DNA of 24,220 bases, from contig BFEA01000301.1 in assembly GCA_003427395.1 (NCBI GenBank), positions 1,048,142 through 1,072,361 on the forward strand, written 5' to 3'. Shown here piece after piece: positions 1 to 9,744 of the stretch (positions are counted from its first letter, which is position 1; each line of letters begins with the position of its first letter). The DNA is from Chara braunii (lineage: Eukaryota > Streptophyta > Charophyceae > Charales > Characeae). Made by a program: the position numbers and the translations under genes. The notes under the pieces were generated by a model, which was not told where the DNA came from, did not search any database, and was given only the letters and a program-made list of their open reading frames with translations.

Positions 1-217
1 GTGGCTAGACTAATGAATAACACATGCACATGAAGGGAAGGATCATCCAGAACATCACACCAAGTATGAACAAGACAAAGAGATGCTAGACTAATAAAAA
101 GCACATGCACATAGAAGGAAGATCATCCGGATCATCACATGCTATTACGTGGGTGAAAACAAGAGTCCAAGTAGGCAAGATCACCAAGGTTGAACCAAGG
201 GTCATCCATGAAAGTCG
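1..217. repeat. Diverged left edge of the satellite array
   Basis: Two copies of an 81-bp unit start at about 4 and 85; both carry GCTAGACTAAT followed by CACATGCACAT and GATCATCC. From about 126 the sequence gradually takes on the 91-bp satellite text (ATCACCAAGG, GTCATCCATG). I see no coding potential. It looks like the decayed edge of the array to the right. Confidence 0.6.
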
Positions 218-1312
218 AGGTGCACTTCATACTAGTGTATGAGTGAAAATTATAGGTTTGGAGAGTCCATGTCACCATTATTGTATCATGGATCATTCAT
301 GGGTCTAGCGCTATACTACCCACTAGTGTGAGTGTGAAAAACACAAGTTTGGAGAGTCTAAATCACCAAGGTTGCATCAAGAAGCATCCATGTGTGAAGC
401 GCTACACTACCTACTAGTGTGAGTGTGAAAAACACAGGTTTGAAGCTCCCAAATCACCAAGATTGTATCAAGAAGCATCCATGTGTGAAGCGCTACACTA
501 CCTACTAGTGTGAGTGTGAAAATCACAAGTTTGAAGAGCCCAAATCACCAAGATTGTATCATGGATCACTTATGGGTGAAGCGCTGTACTACCTACTAGT
601 GTAAGTGTGAAAAACACAAGTTTAAAGAGCCCAAATCACCAAGATTGCATCAAGAAGCATCCATGTGTATAGCGCTATACTACCTATTAGTATGAGTATG
701 AAAAACAAAAGTTTGGACAGCCCAAATCACCAAGATTGCATCAAGAAGCATCCATGAATGTAGCGCTGTACTACCTACTAGTATGAGTGTAAAAATCACA
801 AGATCGGAGAGCCCAAATCACCGAGATTATATCATGGATCACTTATGGGTGAAGCGTTATACTACCTACTAGTGTAAGTGTGAAAAACACAAGTTTGGAG
901 AGTCCAAATCACCAAGATTGCATCAAGAAGCATCCATGTGTGAAGCGCTACACTAAGTACTAGTGTGAGTGTGAAAATCACAAGTTTGGAGAGCCCAAAT
1001 CACCAAGATTGTATCATGGATCATTCATGGGTCTAGCGCTGTACTACCCATTAGTGTGAGTGTGAAAAACACAAGTTTTGAGAGTCCAAATCACCAAGAT
1101 TGTATCATGGATTACTCATGGGTGAAGCGCTATACTACCTACTAGTGTAAGTGTGAAAAACACAAGTTTGGAGTTCCCAAATCACCAAGATTGCATCAAG
1201 AAGCATCTATATGTGAAGCATTGTACTACCCACTAGTGTGAGTGTGAAAAACACAAGTTTGGAGAGCCCAAATCACCAAGATTGCATCAAGAAGCATCCA
1301 TGTGTGAAGCGT
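218..1312. repeat. 91-bp tandem satellite, about 12 units
   Basis: The landmark GCGCTRYACTACC recurs at 308, 399, 490, 581, 672, 763, 854, 945, 1036, 1127, 1218 and 1309, always exactly 91 bp apart. Substitutions are common but no indel changes the spacing. Each unit contains CTAGTGTGAGTGTGAAAA, then CACAAGTTTGGAGAGCCCAA and ATCACCAAGATTG. Two subtypes differ in the last third: type A has CATCAAGAAGCATCCATG, type B has TATCATGGATCATTCATG. Their order from 308 is B A A B A A B A B B A A, a partial three-unit higher-order pattern. Short ORFs across it are by-products of the periodicity. Confidence 0.95.
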
Positions 1313-3124
1313 TGTCGAGCGCATCGGTCCGGCATCGCACCAGGGCAGCGTGGAACCGTCCCGGCCGCGTTATGCAAGAGTTCGTTTAAATCCTTCGTCG
1401 CAGATAATACATATGGAGCTTCCTTAAGCCGCTCCGGCCGAGTGCGTCAGCCATACCTCTTGCGAGCCCCTACGACAGGATAGGGCCTACGCGAGGCACG
1501 ACTTACCTACACCTTACGGAGGTTGTCACCTCCCTTCGGTAGGCGTATCCCCGCCGAGCTACCAGTCCACAGTACGAAAGCTAATCAGTTGCAATCGCAG
1601 AGGTGGACGAACCGAGGGCGTTTCTCGTTCGCTGTAGCATAGGGGGAACGCGCGGTAATACGCCTCTGTCGGACCTGTACGCGAACCGACATCTTGGGGG
1701 GCTGAAGTCCCAAGCGCGGCCCGTCGTTGGTCGACTAGGACGCATCCCACACACCACGTGCACACCACTTTACGAACACAAAAACATATAACATGCACAC
1801 GCACACGTACGAAAGGACATGACACAAACAACGCGACAATGCTCCTAGCCCCTCGGTAGCCATCCCATAACTGTCCGACGCAAAATCGAATAGGCGTCTC
1901 ACGCGAGACTTAGGATAAAACCGCGCGGACGCAGGGCCGACTCATATCGACTCGCAATGCAAACGTACGCAAAAAGTCGCAATGATGGCGTACTATGTAG
2001 TGCCCATAATCAAGCGTTCCCTCATGGATCCGAGTACCGCTTATGACACTCAAGTGTTAAACTCGAAGTGCCGTGAGGGCCTAACCCTTCACGACATTGC
2101 ACGGCTGAAGGAATAACCGTGCAGCCGCCGCGACACCTCCGGCTCTCGGCCAGAGTGTCTCGGTAGGGAAATCAAATAGGCTCTGCGCGAGGGAAAACCC
2201 CTCCCCTGCAGAGCCTAGGGCTTGGGGTGTCCTGGACAAGGACCTCGAATCCCGGCCAAGGACCAAACGTCCGACTAAAAAAAATCATCAAAAAACAAGA
2301 ACAAAAATAGAAGGAGAGGCCTCCCCTACTCCCCTCAGCCTTAGCTTCTAAGTAGGATTTTAGTATGGGGACTCTTCAACCCTATGCAAATATTCATCCC
2401 AAGTATACCCATGTATACATATATAAGGGTTAAGTATATGACGATCACTTCTCACGGCCTCACTGGGGTCTCTCACAATAATACGTATATGTGTGATCGT
2501 AAGCAACCAAATCCAGAATCTGATTCACAGCACATACCTGCCATCACATCAACAAACCAAATCAACAGCCCACATACTACACGGAGTCACCCCCAACCAC
2601 CTTCGACACTCATACCCCTCGCTTTAGCCATACAAGCCCCAAACCTCCTCTCCAACTAACCTTAATTAAATACTCAGTACCTTTGTTAAATGACCATTCA
2701 ATAAAAGTCCGAGTGAAACCTTAATAAAACAACGAAATCAACAGGGTTAAAGCCTTTTAGGTTGAGTGTGGAGGGAGAGTTAAAATTGAGTCGTAGACAG
2801 ACGAATCGGCAACCGACCTGTTATCAGTGATAATAGAAAGTGGTCCTCAAGGGATCAAGCTGGATCTAGTCCTGAATTCGTATCAAATGATCAAAAGGAC
2901 CTGTAACACACGACAGACCACTCCCCAAGCTAAGATCATAAGTGTATAGAGAATACAACTCCATAATACATCCTCACTCAAAATCTCCCTATAAGCTAAA
3001 CTTAAGTCTATTTTTAAGTCAGTGCTTAAGCTAAAGATAGACCAACTACGGAATCTCCTCTATTCTGGGCGGGTCACCTGAATCACCACCTGTCAAAATA
3101 TAATCTATCTCCTCTAAACTTAGA

Positions 3125-3800
3125 AAATTTCGGCAGCGCTTCCCGTAAAAAAAATGTTTTTCCAGAATTTATATAAGCTTAAATATGAACGCAGAAATAA
3201 TCTCTAACTCCGGAAGGTCAAAACATGTCTAACTCTCTGAATTAGTAGAAATTTGGGCAACACTCCCTTTAGAAAGGGAGACCTCCCAAGTTTATACTAA
3301 GTTAGATATAAAAGCAAAAGTAATCTCTAACTCTGGAGAATCAAATTCTGTCTAGCTCTCTGAATTAGTAGAAATTTTGGCAGCACTCCCTTTAAAAAGG
3401 GAGTCTTCCCAGATTTATACTCAGTCAGATATGAACTCGAACAACAGTTCGAGCTCAACTTTAGACTGAATTTAACTAACTCCTTAATTTTGTAGAAATT
3501 TCGGCAGCACTCCCTCTAGAAAAGTTCTATTCCAAAATTTATACAAGGCTAAGTTCAGATTTTAAAAACAACTTTGACTTTACAAAGTTTAATTTTGTCT
3601 AACTCCCTTAATTAACAAAAATTTGGGCAGCACTCCCTCTAGAAAATGAGACTTCCCAGATTTTAACTAAACCATATATATAGAAAAGACAAGTTGAACT
3701 CTGACAAGTCAAAAGTTGACTAACTTCTTGGATTGTAGAAATTTCGGCAGCGCTTCCCATAGGAAAAGTAGCTTGTCAAGATTTATACAAAGCCAATTAT
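3125..3800. repeat. 122-bp tandem repeat inside X1, six units
   Basis: The box GAAATTTCGGCAGCACTCCC recurs with variation at about 3125, 3248, 3371, 3495, 3617 and 3738, a spacing of 121-124 bp. After it come a short A-rich or purine stretch, TTCCCAGATTTATAC, and then CTAACTC..TTAATT before the next box. In the units at 3248 and 3371 the box contains near-perfect palindromes (CTCCCTTT / AAAGGGAG). The second element copy carries only three units, which accounts for most of the length difference between the two copies in this part. Confidence 0.88.
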
Positions 3801-4080
3801 AAGAAAAGATATCAGAAAATGCAGGAATTGACCTAAGTAAAAAAAGTTATTACAGAAAATGCAGAAATTGACACTAACTCCTCTGGCTCTAGCACGTGGC
3901 GAGCAACTAAAGCAACTACCTATAATATTAAAACCCAAACAAAACTAGTTATCTCATCCAGTCACATCCAAACCAAACCACGAATGTAAGTACCCTCACC
4001 AGCCCAAGTTCATTCCATATATATAGTTCATGAATCTTCAAGTTCTTGAATCCTTATACCCATCTTACATAAGACGTAGA

Positions 4081-4765
4081 GCTGGACCATTCGCCATGGA
4101 AACAATGCCCGACTTGTCTTTATGATATACACGAACAAGTTGCACAACTAGTTCTCTCTTCTTTTGGGCAGATGACTAGGTCATTCGCCAAGAAAACAAT
4201 GCCTAGTCGCCTTGAACTGTTTAATATCCAAAGATTTAGTATTTTCTTTGACTTTGTTTTCAAAAGAAAAGGCAAATATGGGCAGGGGACTGAACCTTTC
4301 ACAGTAGAAACAATGTTCAGCTTGCACAAATTATTTCCATTTATACTCTGTATTTTCCCTTCTCTCTTCTTAATGATATGGCTTAACGCTGGACCATTCA
4401 CAGTAGAAACAATACCCAGCTGCCAGTTCACATGCAAATATACATAAAGTACTTTCCTTTATACTCAGTTTAATTTATGTGCGTGGTTTTCAGGCTGAAC
4501 CATTGACCATAGAAACAATGCTTAGCCTTAGACTAAAAATCCCCCCCTCAAAATAAACAAGAGTTAAAACCCCTTCAATCAGACAAACCCTCAGAGTTAA
4601 CTAAGGTAGCCAGACCATTCACAGTAGAAACAATGGCTGGTTCCCCAGAAAACAATCAAATAAACACAGCGACCAGGTCATTCAAAGTAGAAACAATGCC
4701 TGGTCCTTCAGAAAACAGCCAAATAAACATAGCCCTGAGCCATTCACAGTAGAAACAATGCTCAG
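4081..4765. repeat. Eight hairpins with a common loop and covarying stems
   Basis: Each unit has a variable arm, then CATT, a loop close to CACAGTAGAAAC, then AATG and the complementary arm. Outer arms: GCTGG/CCGAC (4081-4113, weak), GACTAGG/CCTAGTC (4174-4208), CTGAA/TTCAG (4290-4320), GCTGG/CCAGC (4388-4420), GGCTGA/TTAGCC (4493-4527, one G-T pair), AGCCAG/CTGGTT (4608-4642, one G-T pair), GACCAGG/CCTGGTC (4671-4705) and CTGAGC/GCTCAG (4735-4765). Arms differ between units while pairing is kept and the loop stays nearly constant. Spacing runs from about 60 to 116 bp. The function is unknown. Confidence 0.85.
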
Positions 4766-5880
4766 ACTTTGGTTGACCCGGTCAAACGCATGCAGTCTAC
4801 CTTCCTCTCACCTTCCCCCAGTTCATCCTTANTCTGCTTTCAATCAGAACAAAGTAAAAACTTAGGCTTCACTCTCACACATTCTTTTCAGTTAGTCCGA
4901 ATGGTCCTGAAGAGAAAACAAAAATCATAGGGACAACACATGCATACGACAATCATACTACAGGGATATAGGCAAACATGGGTAATAGTAGGTTGTACAG
5001 ATGAAGATGATTTACCTGAAGGTTCCCTGCCTCTAGAACCTCGCCTAGGTTCCGGCAGAGCTCCCGCAATCGGTGGGTGGATTCCCCACAGAGTCTTGAT
5101 GCGGACCTACGGGTTGCAATCCCACCTGCCGCCTTCCCCTCGTAACCAGCAGACTAGACTTAGACTTAGAAAGATAGAAAGAGTAAAGTGTGAGACTCTC
5201 AGATCCCAGAAAGGTGCTCTCAAGTTCACTGGAGAGGGCCTTGTAATCTTGATGCGCCTGAGGGCCCCGCAATAGTAGCCAATGTCACAGTTTGGTCATC
5301 CCCTAAGGTCAAACTGTCACGGTCAACCCTCTGCCGACCTCTTAAACCGTAGCACCAACCTCCTTCGCCACTATTCCACCGAGCTGCAGTCGCAGCCTCC
5401 TTTCCCAAGTCCAGTCACCGCCGTATAGCAGATCGCAACGGTCAGCTACGGCTGCAGCAGTGCAGTTGAATACGAGCAGCAACCGTATGCGCAGCCGCAA
5501 TCAAATGGTTGGGGGCAGCCCATAGCAGTTGATTAGCAGCTTACATCGCCCCGCAGCCTTCGGTCCGCAATACTCAGTCACACCACCTTCCTCAGCTGGC
5601 CTAGCAGGCAGAAGTCCTGTGCCCCCGCAGCAGCAGTTCAATAAGTAACCAACGGACACGTCGAACCCCCTTGCCCCCCAGTAGGTGGTTACCGACGGCA
5701 ACAGTCGTGGCGTCACACAGCGGGGACACAACAGATAGCAGGAATACAGAGGTTCGCGCAATCACACTAGTTGCAACATAGTAATCATAACACACACTCT
5801 ATGCGAACAGTGAATACAACAGGCACAACAACAATCCCCCCTTTATTGCCCTGCTAGTAGCCAGCCTGTTCGGCAGAGTA
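4766..5880. other. X1 interior without a recognisable gene
   Basis: No convincing coding region. An isolated N lies near 4832. A strong inverted repeat sits at 5284-5317: arms GTCACAGTTTG and CAAACTGTCAC differ from perfect pairing at one position. From about 5380 to 5640 the plus strand is CAG/GCAG-rich; a short reading from 5465 is glutamine-rich (EQQPYAQPQ) before stops. This may be a relic of a Gln-rich coding sequence or simply a trinucleotide-biased repeat. Confidence 0.5.
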
Positions 5881-7462
5881 GCGGTCCCCGTCAATGGGTA
5901 GGCCCGCAGCCCGCAGTTTAACTCTCGGCTACTATAGTCAATGCAGTGGGCAACGCCCTCGGTCGTTCAGACAAGTCTCCTACCCCAACCGTGAGGTGAG
6001 CACTGGCCAAACAAACAGGTAAGTTCCTAACGGCGCAGCCTGCTTCCCGCTGCTCCCATCGAAAGGGTGAGCAAGGTCGAATAGGCCTGTCGTAGCCCCA
6101 GACCAAATACGTTTCCAAACCTCCCCCCCCCCCGTCGTTCTCCAGCTCTGCACAGCGAACATTAATGGGTAACTACTCCGATCAACAGAGAGCGTAACAC
6201 ACTGATAATCAGATAAAAACTTCCAATTTCGCCATTGGCTTCACGCTACGTCCATCGGTGGGACGAACAAAATCGAATGAATCTTATGCGTTCAATGAAT
6301 CTTCCACTAGAACGCAGAAAGATACATCGATGCACCAAAACTTATCCTCCCGGGCACCGCTTCTCACTGCTACCGCAGCAAAGTCGCTATCTAATCTTCG
6401 AATCTAACTCCTTAGACAGATTCGCAGCGCTGCAAAACCCCTATTCAACTCCTTGCCCCGCTCGATCTTACCAAGAAATGAGCGAAGAATCGCTTTCTCG
6501 CTCCTCTCCTTCTACTCGTTCTCCATGTCCCCGGCGCACTAACTCTCTCTACTAACCTCCCAATCTACTAATCCGTTGTCAAAACTAACACCGGATTCGA
6601 GGTCGCCCTGTTGAGAACCCCCCACTTTGCCTCTTACCTCGCTCGAATCCATCGAGGATCNAGCGAGATACGAACTTCTTCTTATTATTACTTTTCTTTC
6701 TCCGACATGCACCTAACGTACTTTTCAGTTCAGATTCACTTTCACTTCTAACTCCAAATCTACTAATTTCTATCCACATCTGACTTCACAATCCGGTTCG
6801 CTCGACCTCAAGAAGCTAAACTACTATCTTCTCTCACTCGATTCCATCAGGGATCGAGCAAATTCTCGACTCTCTCCCTTCGTCGTTTCTTTGTCCGCCA
6901 TGGCTCCGCGCGACCATCTTTCCTCCTCCCATCTATCTTACTAACCCTTTGCCGAAACTGACCTTACCACTTGTTTCGCCCGGGGCCAACATGTAGGAAA
7001 TGAGTCTTTACTTGCTCATTTCCATCAAGGAAAATGTGCGGATCACCTTTCTTTGTCACCACCAGGCATGTTTTCTCCCCGCTGCCGATTTCTTCCCCTT
7101 CTTCGCGTGCACCCGGCGCAGAAGCGCGTCCGGGTTTACTTATTTTTTCTTCCACCTTCCCAACTACTCCGCGCACCGTTTTTCTCACTAACTTCTATTC
7201 TACACTAACTCGTTCACTAATCTAGCTCTACAATCATAATCGCAGCCCAAAGAACGTTCACTAATCTAGCTCTACAATAATGGAGTGAGCCAGCTAATCT
7301 CACTCTCCTTCTTTACGCCATCTCTATAACTCGCGCAATCGTTTTGTTTCATACCTCTATTTTTACTAACTCTTATACCAATTTGACTAGATATTCGGGG
7401 ATGCCATGGCCCAAACCCACCGTTGTAGTTCTTTCCCCGCCCGTTTTCATCAAGAATCGGGC
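5881..7462. repeat. Second hairpin series in X1, spacing about 170-210 bp
   Basis: Hairpins whose apical loop usually starts with ATC recur at regular intervals. Arms: GCGG..CCC/GGG..CCGC (5881-5907), GCTCCC/GGG-t-GAGC (6052-6072), CGTCC/GGACG (6249-6265), CGCTC..TCTT/AAGA..GAGCG (6459-6484), TCGCT..ATCC/GGAT..AGCGA (6639-6666), CTCGATTCC/GGGATCGAG with tetraloop ATCA (6837-6858), CATTTCC/GGaAAATG with loop ATCAA (7017-7036), and GCCCG..TTC/GAA..CGGGC with loop ATCAA (7439-7462). Stem sequences differ from unit to unit but pairing is retained. The spacers are pyrimidine-rich and carry recurring text such as CTAACTC, CTACTAA and TTCTTCC. A single N lies at 6661. Confidence 0.72.
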
Positions 7463-8801
7463 AGGCTTTGCCTACTCAACTGCGCCCCGGCCATTTTCCC
7501 TCGTTCCCGCCACCTTCGGTTTCGGTTGTACCTGGCCCAGAACCCCTGACAGGTTCATTCCTTCCATTCTCGTTTTCTTCCTACCAGTGTCGCGCCCGAC
7601 AGTCGCCCCGTAACACTCTGTCCGTCGGCCCCTCCTTTCTGCGCCCACTAGCTCATCTCTCCACCTTCTTCCTTCCGTTGGGCTTAGCGCAGCAAAGTTT
7701 TTCCCCGACTGCAGAAGAAACTTCGGAGGAACAAAACTGCCTGTCGTCCGGGCGCGCGGGCCCTACTAACCTTCTCTGAATCATTCCAATCTTAACGGAT
7801 GTCCCGAAGGACTCGGGCCTCACAGCAGCCTCGAGGTGGCACCTTTGGCCTGACCGCAGCCTGGGCAAAACCAAGCAATTCGGAGTACCGGACCCTACCT
7901 ATTCAGTATCGAACACGACCTGTACTCTGACTATTCCTGGGTGTACCAACTGCGCTAGGCCCATGGGTCCTGGCTAGACTCGCGTATTGCGTCCCCGCAC
8001 GGGGCGCGGAAACAAAAAGGAAGACGTAAAGGTAAAAACACGACTAGAAATAACAAAGGTATATATATAAAAAAAACTTACAACCCATTACGGGTGGGGT
8101 AATAGGGTTGTCGGCACCCCGCCAGCCCTGCAAGTCGGACCCATCGCCGTGCTTGCCAACAAAACCAGAAGGGGATAGCCTCTCGGGGCCCTCAACCCCT
8201 CGGTTCCCTCCACCATGCTCTGCTGCCTCCGCATCGGCGTCCGCTAGGCTCGACCCCCGAACCTCCGTAGTAGTAGTCTGATGCCGTAACCTATAGGGCT
8301 ATGCCCAAGCCTGAGACTAGCGGCCGCAGAGTACCATACAAGGCAGCGCGGCGAGGCGCTTTGGCCCGACAAACCGGCTGTGCGGCTCCCGGTGTCAGCG
8401 CCGGCTTGCTCTTACCGTGCCATAATTGTTCCGCGCGCCATCCTACGACACCCTGCCCGCCGCACGAAGTCGCGCCGTTGTTGCCGATGCCGTCGTCGGG
8501 GTCGCTCTCCGCACGTGCGCTCGACTCGGCCAAATGTACCAATCAAAAGAAAATATTCTTAATCCCTGCTTAATCAAAAATAAATAAATAATAAATAATA
8601 TCACCAAGCAAAACGACCGAGGTCCGGGCCGGATTTACGATCAACAACACAAAAGAATCACGCGCGCCTTAAGCCTGGGGGCCACGCACTCACCATTGTG
8701 GTCAAACATCTAGTCAGCGTAAGTCACAGATGCAGCCGCGCCTAGCACGGTATACTTAAACTTTAAACCAAAACTACTTTCTGTCACTCGCAAAAAACAG
8801 G
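7463..8801. other. GC-rich right part of X1 without a gene
   Basis: I see no recognisable protein. ORFs of 70-100 codons occur on both strands but overlap one another and look like GC-driven open frames. One inverted repeat is clear: AACCCATTAC at 8082-8091 pairs with the stretch at 8099-8109 with one bulged base. AT-rich islands lie at 8056-8075 and 8570-8605. Confidence 0.5.
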
Positions 8802-8827
8802 GCGGATACCCTTGTAAGGGTATTCGC
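8802..8827. other. Strong hairpin next to the right end of X1
   Basis: The arm GCGGATACCCTT (8802-8813) pairs with AAGGGTATTCGC (8816-8827): twelve pairs including one G-T, with a very tight centre. It lies 7 bp inside the inferred right terminus (8834). A terminal hairpin just inside the 3' end is a known trait of Helitrons and Helentrons, but the usual CTRR end is absent, so it does not settle the class. Confidence 0.85.
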
Positions 8828-8834
8828 GCCGACA

Positions 8835-9060
8835 GCGCTATACTACCTACTAGTTTGAGTGTGAAAAACACAAGTTTGGAGAGCCCAAATCACCAAGATT
8901 GCATCAAGAAGCATCCATGTGTGAAGCGCTATACTACTTACTGTGTGAGTGTGAAAAACATAAGTTTTGAGAGCCCAAATCACCAAGATTGCATCAAGAA
9001 GCATCCATGAAAGAATCGGAGTACTACCTCCTAGTGTGTAAGTGAAAAAAAAGAGTTTGA
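8835..9060. repeat. 91-bp satellite resumed after X1
   Basis: Type A units start at 8835 and 8926, again exactly 91 bp apart. A third, decayed unit runs from about 9015 (TACTACCTCCTAGTGTG) to 9060. The text matches the units left of X1, which shows the two arrays were once one. Confidence 0.93.
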
Positions 9061-9065
9061 TTAGC

Positions 9066-9325
9066 CCATGGAAGAGAGAGGATGAAGTAAGAGAAGATGG
9101 AGGAGAAGGGAAGCGAGATGAGGGAGATGGAGATGGAGAAAAAAAGAGGGGAGACAAAGAGAATGGAAGTGAAGAGGAGGAAGGCGGAGATGAAGAGGGG
9201 GGAGAAGAGAAGGAAGAAGGAGGGAGTGAGGAGGAAGAAGAGGAAAAAGAAGGAGGAGAGGAAGAAGGAGAAGAAGAGGAAGAAGAAGAAGAAGAAGGAG
9301 AAGAAGGTGAAGGTGAAGAAGTAGC
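9066..9325. repeat. Purine-rich (GAAGAG/GGA) low-complexity tract
   Basis: About 260 bp of almost uninterrupted purines on the plus strand (GAAGAGGAGGAAG-type repeats). It is open in several frames, reading as Glu/Gly-rich or Lys/Arg-rich on plus and Leu/His-rich on minus. Such readings are expected from the composition and are not evidence of a gene. Strand-biased tracts of this kind can form triplex DNA. Confidence 0.9.
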
Positions 9326-9329
9326 TTCC

Positions 9330-9740
9330 TTCCTCTCACCTTGTTGATTCCTTGATGTTGGTGTCCTCTTGATGAAGCTTTCTCTCCTTGCACAATCCCC
9401 TCTTGGCTATGGCTTCCTTCTTCTCCAAACCCTTCTCTCCTCCTTCCTTGCTCTCCCTCAGGTAATGGCAAGCTCCCCCAGCTATGGCTATGAAGTCCTC
9501 ACCTCTAGGAGGGCTAATGGGGCTCCTCCAGCCTCTCCTTCTCTCCGACACCCAGGAGGGATATGACGGATCACCTCCCAAGTGTCTCTCCCACCATCAC
9601 TATCCTCTAGAGTCCTCCCCACTACCTCCTAGTCTCCTCTAAGCTCTCCCACTAGCATGGGCTCCTCCCTCCTCACTCCAAGTGCAAAGGTGCTCCTGTG
9701 AGCTCACTTGGGCAGCATGGACACTCATGCAAATGTGAGA
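9330..9740. other. Pyrimidine-rich stretch, no gene seen
   Basis: Rich in CTCCT, CTTCTC and CTCTCC on the plus strand, the opposite bias to the tract just before it. Recurring words such as CCTCCTAG and CTATGGCT suggest decayed repeats. No protein recognised. Confidence 0.5.
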
Positions 9741-9744
9741 GTGG

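Larger units (their letters stand above)
1313..8834. mobile_element. Non-coding inserted element X1 (about 7.5 kb)
   Basis: The 91-bp satellite stops at GCGT (1309-1312) and resumes in the same phase at GCGCTATACTACC (8835), so everything between is an insertion. The termini are TGTCGAGCGC on the left and GCGCCGACA on the right, a short imperfect inverted repeat with TG...CA ends. The flanks GCGT and GCGC could be a 4-bp target duplication with one change. The left terminus is confirmed by a second copy at 19632 that starts with the same bases next to unrelated sequence. I found no reverse transcriptase, integrase, transposase, Rep or helicase motif and no ORF above about 135 codons, so it is non-autonomous or decayed. 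The outermost 1 kb at the two ends are not visibly alike, so a simple two-LTR structure is not supported. A Helentron-like element is an alternative because of the hairpin near the right end. Confidence 0.8.

Noticed and set aside
1457-1571. tRNA-like block (GGTAGGCGTATCCCCGCCGAGCTACC)
   Set aside because: It has short stems, but no acceptor stem, anticodon arm or matching A and B boxes could be placed.
1313-2300. Long terminal repeat with a partner at the right end of X1
   Set aside because: I compared the text with 7800-8834 and saw no shared words; the homologue is X2 at 19632, 18 kb away and without an internal coding region between.
4081-4765. CRISPR-like array (repeat plus spacer)
   Set aside because: Units are spaced irregularly, the variable parts are paired stem arms and not independent spacers, and the context is eukaryotic.
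4081-4765. Hammerhead ribozyme or retrozyme (loop contains GAAAC)
   Set aside because: The CTGATGA core is not found with it; GAAAC alone is not evidence.
9042-9471. Glu/Gly-rich plus-strand and Leu-rich minus-strand frames
   Set aside because: Direct product of the purine tract; open in several frames at once.
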